Assembly: GCF_025154015.1 (NCBI RefSeq)
Contig: NZ_JAOAMV010000006.1
Span: forward strand, 108,517-172,516
Direction: 5' to 3'
Source: Tsuneonella litorea
Lineage (GTDB): Bacteria > Pseudomonadota > Alphaproteobacteria > Sphingomonadales > Sphingomonadaceae
DNA: 64,000 nucleotides
This document shows, one piece after another, positions 33,571 to 44,709 of the stretch (within the stretch, counting starts at the first letter, position 1; the number at the start of each line of letters is the position of its first letter). The position numbers and the translations under genes are program-made. Below the pieces are notes generated by a model, which was not told the origin of the DNA, did no database searches, and saw only the letters and a program-made list of their open reading frames with translations.

Positions 33571-34308
33571 GTGATCGACATCGACCTGACCCACCCCGAG
33601 GTGGTCGTGCTGCGGCCCGAAGGCGCACTGACTGAAGACGATTTCGCGGCGCTGGCGAAGGCCATCGATACGCAGATCAACGAAACGGACATTGTGCCGA
33701 ACCTGGTCATCCGGGTGGATCGGCTGCCGCATTGGGACAGCCTTGGCGCGCTGTCGCGTCACTTTCACTTCGTGAAGACCCATGGGAAGATCGTGCGGAA
33801 GGTGGCGATCGTCGGCGATTCGCCGTTGCTTGCGCTCGCCCCCGAGATTGCCGACCATTTCGTCGCCGCGCGCATCCGGCATTTTCCCGCGGCAAAGTTC
33901 GAGGACGCGCGGGCCTGGGCGCGCGCGGAAAAGGACGACCCGGGCCGGTTCGAGGAGATCGGCGGCTTGCCGCGCGACGTGGTCGCGTTGCGCGCAATCG
34001 GGGTGATCACGGCCGACGATTATCGCGAGACGCTGGTACCGCTGATCGAGGCGCGCCTGCAGGATCACGAAAAGCTCAAGTGCCTGATCGTGCTCGACGG
34101 CGCATTCGCCACCTATACCGGGGGCGCAGCGTGGGAGGACGCGAAACTCGGTTTCCGCCATTGGGACGCGTTCAGCCGGGTGGCGCTGGTCAGCGACATC
34201 GGCTGGATCGTGAAGGCGACGCGCCTGTTCGCGCCGATCATGCCCTGCGCAGTCAGGACGTTCCCGCTGGCGGAACTCGACGCGGCGAAGGACTGGATCA
34301 AGCGGTAG
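33571..34308 (+). CDS. Tandem SpoIIAA-like (STAS-superfamily) protein
   Basis: 245 residues with a GTG at 33571, preceded by AAGGAG 7 nt upstream. Two SpoIIAA-like domains (each ~115 residues) are seen: first VVVLRPEGALTEDDFAALAKAI...GKIVRKVAIVGD, second ALRAIGVITADDYRETLVPLIE...RVALVSDIGWI, both ending with a short basic/aromatic strand. The fold binds small hydrophobic molecules or partner proteins in related families; no enzymatic motif is visible. Cytoplasmic. Confidence 0.8.
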   Translation: MIDIDLTHPEVVVLRPEGALTEDDFAALAKAIDTQINETDIVPNLVIRVDRLPHWDSLGALSRHFHFVKTHGKIVRKVAIVGDSPLLALAPEIADHFVAARIRHFPAAKFEDARAWARAEKDDPGRFEEIGGLPRDVVALRAIGVITADDYRETLVPLIEARLQDHEKLKCLIVLDGAFATYTGGAAWEDAKLGFRHWDAFSRVALVSDIGWIVKATRLFAPIMPCAVRTFPLAELDAAKDWIKR

Positions 34309-34318
34309 CCCGGGAAAC

Positions 34319-35281
34319 TCAAGGCGTCTGGCGCGGGTCCCCCGCGACGAGCCGGCCGTGTTCGCACCACGCTGCCAGCTCGGGCGAGAACCGCTCGGCC
34401 ACCTTCGCCTCGTAACGGGCGAGGTCCTCCTGCCGGCACACACCCTGCCAGCGCCCGTTCGTGCCCTTGTTGATGAAGGTCGCGCCGCCACCCTTCCAGA
34501 CTTCGCCCGCGCTCGGCATCAATTGCGCGGACGCCGCCTTCATCGCCGCGAAGTCGGCCGCGGCGACGAGTTCCGGCCAGAGTTCCTCGGGGACATCGAT
34601 CTCGATAAATTCGGCGATCCGCCGCATCTCGCCTGCGAGATCCGCCTTCATGTCGTTGTAGTGGACGAGCAGCACGTCGGGATCGTGGCGCGCTTCCCAG
34701 AAGCTGTTCTCCATCACGAAATAGCCGGCCCCAGGATCGCCCTGGTCGTCTTCCGGGCCGTCGACCCACCCCGCAAAGTGCGCGACCGGGTCCTGGGGGG
34801 AATAGTCGAACCCGTCGTCGCCGAACTTGGGATCGGAGGCGCTGATCTCCTTCCACCGGGCAATCACGCCCGGCGTGTAATGCGACTTGTGGTTGAAGAA
34901 GCTCATCGCCGCGTCGCGCCCGTCGCGCGCTACGTGGATGTACTTCACCCCCTCGTACTTGGGCAGCGCATCGAACGGCAGGTGCGACTTGAGGAACCGG
35001 CGGTGCTCCTGGCTTTCGGCGAGCGCGCGCATCGCTCCGGGCGGCGGCGCGCGGAAATCGGGCCATGGCGAACTGTCCTGCACCGGAAAGGGCGCGGCGC
35101 TACCGAACACCAGCATTCCGACGATCCGCTGGGTCCAGGTCGTCCCGCACTTGGGATAGGTGCTGATGACGATATCGTCCGCACGCATGGGAAAATCGTC
35201 CCACGCGCTGCTGTCGAATACCCGCGAGCGGACGTGGCGGGTCGCGGGCCTGACCAGCCGAGGTTGTTCTGATTGGGGCAC
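34319..35281 (-). CDS. Sulfotransferase family protein
   Basis: 320 residues with a GTG start at 35281, with GGGAGAA upstream; the frame remains open for 28 more codons. The PAPS 5'-phosphosulfate loop is STYPKCGTTWTQ (about residues 39-50), the 3'-phosphate region is IHVARDGRDAAMSFFNH, and the C-terminal PAPS-binding stretch is GGGATFINKGTNGRWQ. It transfers sulfate from PAPS to a hydroxyl or amine acceptor, cytosolic type. The acceptor is unknown. Convergent with the SpoIIAA-like gene. Confidence 0.88.
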   Translation of the reverse strand: MPQSEQPRLVRPATRHVRSRVFDSSAWDDFPMRADDIVISTYPKCGTTWTQRIVGMLVFGSAAPFPVQDSSPWPDFRAPPPGAMRALAESQEHRRFLKSHLPFDALPKYEGVKYIHVARDGRDAAMSFFNHKSHYTPGVIARWKEISASDPKFGDDGFDYSPQDPVAHFAGWVDGPEDDQGDPGAGYFVMENSFWEARHDPDVLLVHYNDMKADLAGEMRRIAEFIEIDVPEELWPELVAAADFAAMKAASAQLMPSAGEVWKGGGATFINKGTNGRWQGVCRQEDLARYEAKVAERFSPELAAWCEHGRLVAGDPRQTP

Positions 35282-35384
35282 GGATAGGGTTCTCCCGCTC
35301 GTCGCATGACGCGACCGGACCGGACGACCCTGCGTTCGGTTACGACAACCCGGCCCTCTCGCCAAGTCTCGCCAAGGCGCTTGC

Positions 35385-35972
35385 CTACCCCTCGCTTTCG
35401 CCGCGGCGCGTATTCAGGCCGAGCCGGCGTGCCCAGTCGACCCGGGCGAGCACCACGAGCAGTGCGATCATGGCGACCTGCAGCGCGATCCCGAGGGGGC
35501 TGGTCATTTCCTCGCGGAAGGTCTCGCCAAGGCTGGTCGCGCTGATCTGCTCCGCGGTGAACGCATAGATCGAGTACGACACGAGCCGGCCCGCAAAGAA
35601 CGCCGCGGTGAACGGCAGCAGCCGCACGCAAGCCAGCCCGGCCGCTTCGAACAGCTGGGCCGAGGGCACCGGCGACAGCGCGAACAGGCCAAGGCCGAGC
35701 ACGGTGTTGCGCTTGCGGCGTTCGAGCGCTTCCCGGGCGGCGGCGAGGTTCGCCTGCGTTTCCGCCGAGAGCCACCGCGTGCCGAGGTGCCGCGTGGCGT
35801 GCGCAAGCGCATAGCGGCCGAGCGCCGCCGCCAGCGCCCCGGTGAGGACCAGCAGCGGCGTCTCCATCTCGCCGTTCAGCGTGTAGAGCGCGATGATCGA
35901 CCACGTCGGCGGGCCGAACGCGGGCATCAGGTTCACGCCCAGCACCACCGCGAAGAATATGAGGTACTCCAT
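35385..35972 (-). CDS. Multipass membrane protein of unknown function
   Basis: 195 residues from the ATG at 35972. About five hydrophobic helices are visible. The start EYLIFFAVVLGVNLMPAFGPP and the central FALSPVPSAQLFEAAGL resemble small-molecule exporters and DedA/VTT-like proteins only loosely. I do not assign a family. The last residues are basic and cytoplasmic. Three GGTGACA heptamers lie 170-250 bp upstream. Confidence 0.68.
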   Translation of the reverse strand: MEYLIFFAVVLGVNLMPAFGPPTWSIIALYTLNGEMETPLLVLTGALAAALGRYALAHATRHLGTRWLSAETQANLAAAREALERRKRNTVLGLGLFALSPVPSAQLFEAAGLACVRLLPFTAAFFAGRLVSYSIYAFTAEQISATSLGETFREEMTSPLGIALQVAMIALLVVLARVDWARRLGLNTRRGESEG

Positions 35973-36142
35973 CGTCAGCCCCGAGGTGTCTCCGCTCTTG
36001 CCGCGTGCGTCAACTGGGGCCGCTCGGCTCCGAAGCAACCGGAATTGAACCGGGCCTGCATCGGCGTATTCCCTCGTGCCGGTTGCATCGCTTGCGACAA
36101 CGGCCCGGGCGGCCGGTCAGCGAAAGGCATTTCGCCGCAAGA

Positions 36143-36159
36143 GGTGACAGGGTGTCACC
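36143..36159. promoter_or_regulatory. GGTGACA-GGG-TGTCACC palindrome plus a third copy at 36212-36218
   Basis: Perfect 7-bp arms with a 3-nt centre, and a third heptamer GGTGACA 53 bp to the right, in the 273-nt gap between two minus-strand genes (35972 and 36246). Nothing else gene-like is in that gap. Repeated half-sites suggest a binding site for a dimeric regulator; the HTH protein encoded next door is one candidate (inference). Confidence 0.45.
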
Positions 36160-36245
36160 CATGGCATTCCGGCAAGCCATTGCTTTTGCAGGCTTTCCCC
36201 CACGCGGACCGGGTGACACATCGTGCGCGCCCCGCCCGCCGCGCA

Positions 36246-36815
36246 TCACGCGTCGCCCCAGCGCTCGGTCCCCCGCGCGACCCGGTCGATCAGCGCGGGA
36301 AAGTCGCCCGGCGCATAGGCCGACGCATCGCTCACCGGGTCGCCGAGTTCGAGCGGGAGCATATCGGCGCGCATCCGCAAGAGGCCCAGCGTCAGCCGTT
36401 CGTCATAGCGGCGGCCGACGTGGACCAGCTCGCCATTATGGAAATAGGGCTGCTCGACCCCGTGGATCGCCCGCTCCATCGCCGCGTGGGCGAGCGCGTT
36501 GAACGCGCAGTCGAACGCGGCCGCCCACGCCTGGTCGAACGGCTGGCCCTTCAGCCGCGCGCGCAGGCGATAGGCCGACTGGCGGCTCATCCCCACGCTG
36601 CGCGCCGCCGCGGCGACCGAGTGACTGGCGGCAAGGTGCTGGAGAAAGGCGACCTGCTTCGCCCGGCTCCACCGCGCCGGGCCGTCCTCGGGCGGAGGCA
36701 ACGGATCGCAATCGCTGTCGCGAGGGCGCGCGGGAAGCGAAGGCGCATCGGCAAGACCGGTCGAGGACGCGGCGGCCGGAACCAGCCGCACGGCTGCGGG
36801 ATGCGTGCTGCTCAT
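36246..36815 (-). CDS. HTH-domain protein of unknown function
   Basis: 189 residues from the ATG at 36815. A helix-turn-helix reads as SVAAAARSVGMSRQSAYRLR (about residues 62-81), following FLQHLAAS. The C-terminal ~90 residues (QAWAAAFDCAFNALAHAAM, HNGELVHVGRRYDERLTLGL) are not a known effector domain to me. Similar proteins, from memory, are common in sphingomonads as unassigned HTH proteins. DNA binding is likely; the target is unknown. Confidence 0.72.
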   Translation of the reverse strand: MSSTHPAAVRLVPAAASSTGLADAPSLPARPRDSDCDPLPPPEDGPARWSRAKQVAFLQHLAASHSVAAAARSVGMSRQSAYRLRARLKGQPFDQAWAAAFDCAFNALAHAAMERAIHGVEQPYFHNGELVHVGRRYDERLTLGLLRMRADMLPLELGDPVSDASAYAPGDFPALIDRVARGTERWGDA

Positions 36816-36901
36816 CCAGCAGCTTAAGGCACATGTGGGGGCGTGTAGGAAAATGGTTTTGGTAGATCGCGCGTCTGACCGCACAGGCGAGCGCGCTAGG
36901 G

Positions 36902-37151
36902 CGTCGAAACAACGAGCTGCGATCACGCGCTGAAGCCCGATGCAACGGTGCTGGCGCACACCGGCAAGCCCTTCGACGCCGCCAGCATCGGCAGCGCGTC
37001 GCCGTTCCGCAAGGAGGGAGTCGGAGCCGAAGGCGGAGACGGCCAAAGGCCACCTGCACGCTCGCGGTATCTGCAGGCGCTGGACCGGGAGTGGGTGCGG
37101 TTGGGGCGAAAGCCGCCCTCATCGCAATCAATGCCGACTGGCTTAGACTAA
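36902..37151 (+). pseudogene. Decayed 3' part of a second yaiI (DUF188) gene
   Basis: From about 36902 a frame without start codon reads DHALKPDATVLAHTGKPFDAASIGSA, matching CLKAGAHVLSHAGKPFDSASIGGA of the intact YaiI. The end SRYLQALDREWVRLGRK matches RFLQALDRVMVSLARR. The segment between is shorter than in the intact gene. An in-frame TAG lies just before it, and the first two-thirds of the gene, including the DADACP motif, are missing. Nucleotide identity to the intact copy is modest, so it is not a recent duplication. It ends at the edge of the AT-rich island. The stretch 36816-36901 holds nothing recognisable. Confidence 0.6.
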
Positions 37152-37573
37152 TCGGTCAAGTCCCAAAATTCTGGCTCAGAATCATCACTATAGGGCTTTG
37201 GCAACCCCAAGTCATCCAATAGTGCCGTCCGATCTTGACTTCCTAGCCAGATTAGAAATCCTTTGTCGACCACGTGCAAGTTCTTATTTGTCCCATCATA
37301 GTCAATAACCAAAGGTCGGATATTTTTCTTGTTTTGCAGGGAGCTCGCGACTGTCAAAATCTGCGTGATGTTTCCATTATTCAGGCCGTTTCCATTCGGG
37401 TGGGACGACTTGATAATTCTTGATATCTGACGAAGACGGAGTCCGGATTCGAGTTTTTCGACGGGACAAGAAAGCAGAGCATATATCACCCACTTCGGCA
37501 TCTCCAGAATACCGACCTTGGTGCTCCGCAACGACGTCAGCGACCACATTTTGGACATTTGCCCTCGCGGCAA
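37148..37573 (-). pseudogene. Out-of-frame C-terminal (winged-helix-like) part of the ATPase gene
   Basis: The open frame is 142 codons, but only the part after about 37530 looks like protein: ILEMPKWVIYALLSCP, then LRLRQISRIIKSSHPNGNGL, ITQILTVASSLQNKKNIRPL and NLHVVDKGFLIWLGSQD. This resembles a winged-helix domain continuing the ATPase. It is in the +1 frame relative to 37377-38438; the last sensible ATPase residues (QGRY) and the first of this frame (LEMPKW) meet within about 10 nt near 37525. A frameshifting indel is the simplest reading. It could be translated only by internal start or ribosomal frameshifting. Confidence 0.6.
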
Positions 37574-38438
37574 CTATCTTGTGCTGATCTTGCGTGTGAA
37601 AAACATTTTCTGTTCTCAGGGTCTTCCGGCACGCCTCTTGGACAATATGTACGCTTTCGAAAGCCCGCTCGATTAGTTGCTCCCGAAACGCGTCGTCAAA
37701 CGTAACATTTAGCAGCGGCTCTCCCGCCTTGATCACTTCTCTAAGATGCTCGGGAGACCATCGGTCAACGTCAACAGATATCACTCGATCGGTGAGATCA
37801 CCGTTGAACGCTATAAGACGGTTTTCCTCCCTCCAGACGCCCACGATGATGAAGGTAAATTTGGAATCTTCGTGAAAAGCCTTTAAAGAAAAAGAAAAGT
37901 CTCTTTGCGTTTCTTCAGGAAGATAATGGAAGTCCTCCAAAACAATAAATTTTTTGAAATTTACTGACTCTAAAGCTGCGATAACGTCATTAGTGTCGGC
38001 AGGATCGATTTCTAGCGCTGCGTATTCGATCGAGCCTTCTGTGGATTGAGCCCCCTCAAACCCAGTCTTTCCTTTAGCTTTAGCGAGGAAAGGAAGCCCA
38101 CCTTCACCCTCGAATTCGAGAATGATTTTGTGCTCGCCGGTCGTCGTCTTCGATTCAGAAAGCTCGACCTTGAACCCAGCACGTTTCAAAATTGCCGAGT
38201 TTAGCTGCGTAAGCGTCCACCGATTCTGGCAGGACACAACTATATAGTCGTCATCCTGAAGGCAGCTTTTCCGGAGCGAAGTTTTCCCCTGCTTCGAACT
38301 TCCGTAAATCACAATGTGCTGGTTGCGACTGAGACAGTCCAACAGCTTACCGTCGACATCGGCTCGGAAAACGTAGTTAAGCGGGAGATCACGGTTAACG
38401 CCGAAAACGTCGTCAACTTGGTTAATCTTCTCGCTCAC
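37377..38438 (-). CDS. AAA/STAND-type ATPase, C-terminus frameshifted, on an AT-rich island
   Basis: 353 codons from a GTG at 38438, chosen because GGAGG sits 5 nt upstream; an ATG at 38513 is in frame but lacks this. Walker A is GSSKQGKTS (residues 46-54), Walker B is FIVLEDFHYLP (about 164-174), and a sensor-1-like strand is FIIVGVWREENR (about 196-207). Residues up to ~310 are protein-like; after QGRY the frame turns into Arg/Ser-rich noise while the real continuation is in the overlapping frame. The DNA is clearly AT-richer than everything around it, pointing to transfer. It lies 119 nt behind thiC on the same strand. The cellular role is unknown; P-loop ATPases of this kind are often found among anti-phage genes, but nothing here proves that. 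Confidence 0.78.
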   Translation of the reverse strand: MSEKINQVDDVFGVNRDLPLNYVFRADVDGKLLDCLSRNQHIVIYGSSKQGKTSLRKSCLQDDDYIVVSCQNRWTLTQLNSAILKRAGFKVELSESKTTTGEHKIILEFEGEGGLPFLAKAKGKTGFEGAQSTEGSIEYAALEIDPADTNDVIAALESVNFKKFIVLEDFHYLPEETQRDFSFSLKAFHEDSKFTFIIVGVWREENRLIAFNGDLTDRVISVDVDRWSPEHLREVIKAGEPLLNVTFDDAFREQLIERAFESVHIVQEACRKTLRTENVFHTQDQHKIVAARANVQNVVADVVAEHQGRYSGDAEVGDICSAFLSRRKTRIRTPSSSDIKNYQVVPPEWKRPE

Positions 38439-38557
38439 ATCGTCCTCCAGTTCATCACTTTGCGTTGTCGTTCTCAGCAATGAGAAGAATCGATCAAAAG
38501 TCCATCCCGCCATTGTTGATCGCTGTGCGCGGCTATGATGCGGAAGTCGAGGGCTCG

Positions 38558-40556
<1,999 letters not shown>

Positions 40557-40588
40557 GCAGCCGGTTTAGGCGCGCGGCGAGGGGCTGT

Positions 40589-42394
<1,806 letters not shown>

Positions 42395-42498
42395 TGGTTC
42401 GGCTCTCCCGGGTTTGCCAATAGCGGTATGGTGACCGCCGGCCAAGCGGGAGGGTGCGTTTTTCAGGTGCCGGGATCGGTGCCGGCCCCGTCAGCGCG

Positions 42499-43593
42499 TC
42501 AATCGGGCAGCCGGAAACTGCCCGTCCGCCGGCCCTTCGCTCCTCCGGATGGCCGCAAGGGAACGCGCAGCTCCGCGCGCGTGCCGCGACCGCGCTCGCT
42601 CGAATGCGTCAGCGTACCGCCCATCTGCCGGGCGATCTCGGCGCTGACCGCGAGCCCGAGGCCGCCTCCGGCTCCAGGGTCCATCCCCGTTCCCGTATCG
42701 GCGACCGAAATGGCAAGCGTGCCCGGGTCGTCCCAGGCGGGTTCGGCGCAGACCGAAATCCACCCCTTCTCGGTAAACCGGACCGCGTTGCCGATCAGGT
42801 GGAGCACGACTTGCCGAAGTCGCAAGGGGTCGCATTCGACGAGGTCCGGCAGATCGGGATCGATCTCGCAGCGCAGGACGAGGCCCTTGTCCTCGGCTGC
42901 CGGGCGCATCGCGCCGGCGCACGCGCCGACATGGGCGGCGATCGCGACAGGGGTCAGTGCGGCGTCGTCCCCGCCAGGCTCGACTGTCGGTTCGGCGAGC
43001 GCCCCTTCGAGCAGGTCGAGCATTGTCCGCGCCCCTTCGAACGCCGCAAGCGCCTTGCTGCGGCCGGACGGATCGATCCGCGCGGCGAGCACGGCGGCCG
43101 CGCCGGCCCGAGCCCCGGAACGGTCGCAGGCCGGACCCGGGCGATCTTGGCGGGAGGAACGCCGGTCCCGGTCGGCAAGCACGTCCCGCAGGACGCCGCG
43201 ATCGCTGACATCGACGCCGATGAGCAGCAGGCGCACCGGCCGACCGTCGTCACCGACAATCGGGATCGCGCTGGCCCGGACCACGACCTGCCGGCCGTCC
43301 TTGGCGCGATAGGCAATGGTGCGGTGCGGCTCTCCGGCAGATGCGTGGACCGGCACGCCAGGCACGAACAGGTCGCGGTGCCGGCGCCCGATCAGTTCGG
43401 TCTCGTCATGCCCGAGCGCCGCGCACAGCAGCGCGTTGGCGCGCACGATCGTACCGTCCGGTTCGAGTTCGAGCACGAATTGCGAACGGTCGATCGCGGT
43501 CAGCCAGCCGGCTGCGACCGCGGGGTCGGTCGAGGCGGCGCGCTGGCTCACGCGGTCGGGGCGAAGTCGGATGCCATTCCCTCCGCCTTGCAC
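42499..43593 (-). CDS. PAS-HATPase sensor kinase-like protein lacking a phosphoacceptor histidine
   Basis: 364 residues if translated from the GTG at 43593. A PAS domain (residues ~28-130: FVLELEPDGTIVRANALLCA...RTIAYRAKDGRQVVVRASAI) is followed by an Arg-rich linker and a HATPase_c domain with N box HLIGNAVRFTEKG, G1 VADTGTGMD and G2 GGGLGLAVS. No H-E/D-x-R-T-P box is present where HisKA should be, and none is hidden in the other frames there. It may be a degenerate kinase, a phosphatase or an ATP-binding regulator. A perfect palindrome lies 43 bp upstream. Confidence 0.8.
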   Translation of the reverse strand: MQGGGNGIRLRPDRVSQRAASTDPAVAAGWLTAIDRSQFVLELEPDGTIVRANALLCAALGHDETELIGRRHRDLFVPGVPVHASAGEPHRTIAYRAKDGRQVVVRASAIPIVGDDGRPVRLLLIGVDVSDRGVLRDVLADRDRRSSRQDRPGPACDRSGARAGAAAVLAARIDPSGRSKALAAFEGARTMLDLLEGALAEPTVEPGGDDAALTPVAIAAHVGACAGAMRPAAEDKGLVLRCEIDPDLPDLVECDPLRLRQVVLHLIGNAVRFTEKGWISVCAEPAWDDPGTLAISVADTGTGMDPGAGGGLGLAVSAEIARQMGGTLTHSSERGRGTRAELRVPLRPSGGAKGRRTGSFRLPD

Positions 43594-43635
43594 CCGATCG
43601 AATTGCGCTTGCGCTAATCGCCGGGTCGGTAGCTC

Positions 43636-43648
43636 CCCCTACTAGGGG
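43636..43648. promoter_or_regulatory. CCCCTA-C-TAGGGG palindrome upstream of the kinase-like gene
   Basis: A perfect 13-bp palindrome 43 bp upstream of the GTG at 43593. Its position near -35/-60 and symmetry suggest an operator for a dimeric regulator, possibly a LuxR/FixJ-type response regulator (inference). No such regulator is encoded in the window. Confidence 0.45.
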
Positions 43649-43668
43649 ATTGCTCCTTGCCGTCGATC

Positions 43669-43686
43669 GCCCGCTCGCGGGCTTTT
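43669..43686 (+). terminator. Weak hairpin GCCCGC-TC-GCGGGC with TTTT
   Basis: A 6-bp perfect GC stem followed by four T on the plus strand, abutting the mipA stop (minus strand). No plus-strand gene precedes it, so it may serve only as a 3'-end hairpin for the minus-strand mipA transcript. Confidence 0.3.
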
Positions 43687-44551
43687 AGAACGTGTAACCG
43701 ATCCCGGCGGCGGCGAACCACTGGCCGGTGCTGCCCCGGATCGCCGTGTAGGGACTGTCCTTTGCATCGCCGAGCATCCGCGAATGGCCTCCCACCAGCA
43801 CCGCCGCAAGCCCACCGTTGGCAAGATCGCCATCGAAATCGATGCCCAACAGCACGGTCGCGCCCGCCTTGGTCCAGCCGCTGCCGGCGGCGAATTGCGG
43901 CAGCCCGCTCGCCGCGCTCTGCGCGGGCGTGACCGAATAGTAATAGCGCATGAAATCACCGTCGCCGCGTTCGGCCGAAAGCGACAGGGAGGCGGCCGCT
44001 CCCCGGCTGAGCGGGGTGAAGTAGGTAACGCTGGGCGTCACGGTCATCCCGCCGTGCGCGCCGTTGACGTCCCACAGCGCGTCCACCCCGAACGAAAGCG
44101 AATCGTAGGGATTGAGTACGCGTGGCACGCTGACGCCCGCATGTCCGCCGACCTCGATCGCCTTTTTCAGCTTGCCCGCGGCCGCGACCACGGGGTCCTT
44201 GATCTGGCGATTGCGGTTGGAGCGCAGCCTGGCGACCGGACCGAGGGTGAGGCCGATCCCCGCATCGGGGTCCGGAACAAGGTCGAGCGCGATGCCCGCC
44301 GGGCGCGGCTGCAGGCCGATCCCGGCGACCCGGCCCTGGATCAGCGGCGCGGGAAAGAACACGTAATCGTCCGACCCGTCGTAGCTCGGCCCGTAGCCGA
44401 TCCCCAACCCGACCGAGAGCCAGGTATCGTCGTAGACCGTGTCGCCCGCCGCCGGGCGATCGGCGCGTCCGGCCGATGCCGGTTCCTCCTGCGCGAAAGC
44501 CGGCGCAGCGAGCAGCAGTGCGGCAGCGGCGCCGGACAAGGCATGGTTCAT
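43685..44551 (-). CDS. MipA/OmpV family outer-membrane protein
   Basis: 288 residues from the ATG at 44551. A signal peptide (GAAAALLLAAPAFAQ) precedes a beta-barrel pattern: WLSVGLGIGYGPSYDGSDDY near the N-terminus, GIGLTLGPVARL, and the C-terminal phenylalanine strand WFAAAGIGYTF. MipA/OmpV members are outer-membrane scaffolds or channels. It is divergent from the carotenoid operon with a 158-nt gap and has GGGGAAAAG ahead of its start. Confidence 0.88.
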   Translation of the reverse strand: MNHALSGAAAALLLAAPAFAQEEPASAGRADRPAAGDTVYDDTWLSVGLGIGYGPSYDGSDDYVFFPAPLIQGRVAGIGLQPRPAGIALDLVPDPDAGIGLTLGPVARLRSNRNRQIKDPVVAAAGKLKKAIEVGGHAGVSVPRVLNPYDSLSFGVDALWDVNGAHGGMTVTPSVTYFTPLSRGAAASLSLSAERGDGDFMRYYYSVTPAQSAASGLPQFAAGSGWTKAGATVLLGIDFDGDLANGGLAAVLVGGHSRMLGDAKDSPYTAIRGSTGQWFAAAGIGYTF

Positions 44552-44709
44552 CGAAACTTTTCCCCTTTTTCGACAATCACAACTCGCGCACCGGAGGCCT
44601 CGTTCCCTGGCGGCGCGGGACGGGGGACGATTGCCGGGCTGCATTTGCCCCCGACGTGCCCCGAAGGGCAATTGCCCCGGCCGCCGATGCGCCTTAGGGC
44701 TTGGCCCCA

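Noticed and set aside
31802..37151. Recent duplication of yaiI bracketing a 5-kb composite element
   Set aside because: The two copies differ too much at the nucleotide level and the genes between show no mobile-element features.
37148..38438. A complete, multi-gene anti-phage system
   Set aside because: Only one ATPase gene is present and it appears frameshifted; no nuclease, methylase, toxin or reverse transcriptase sits beside it.
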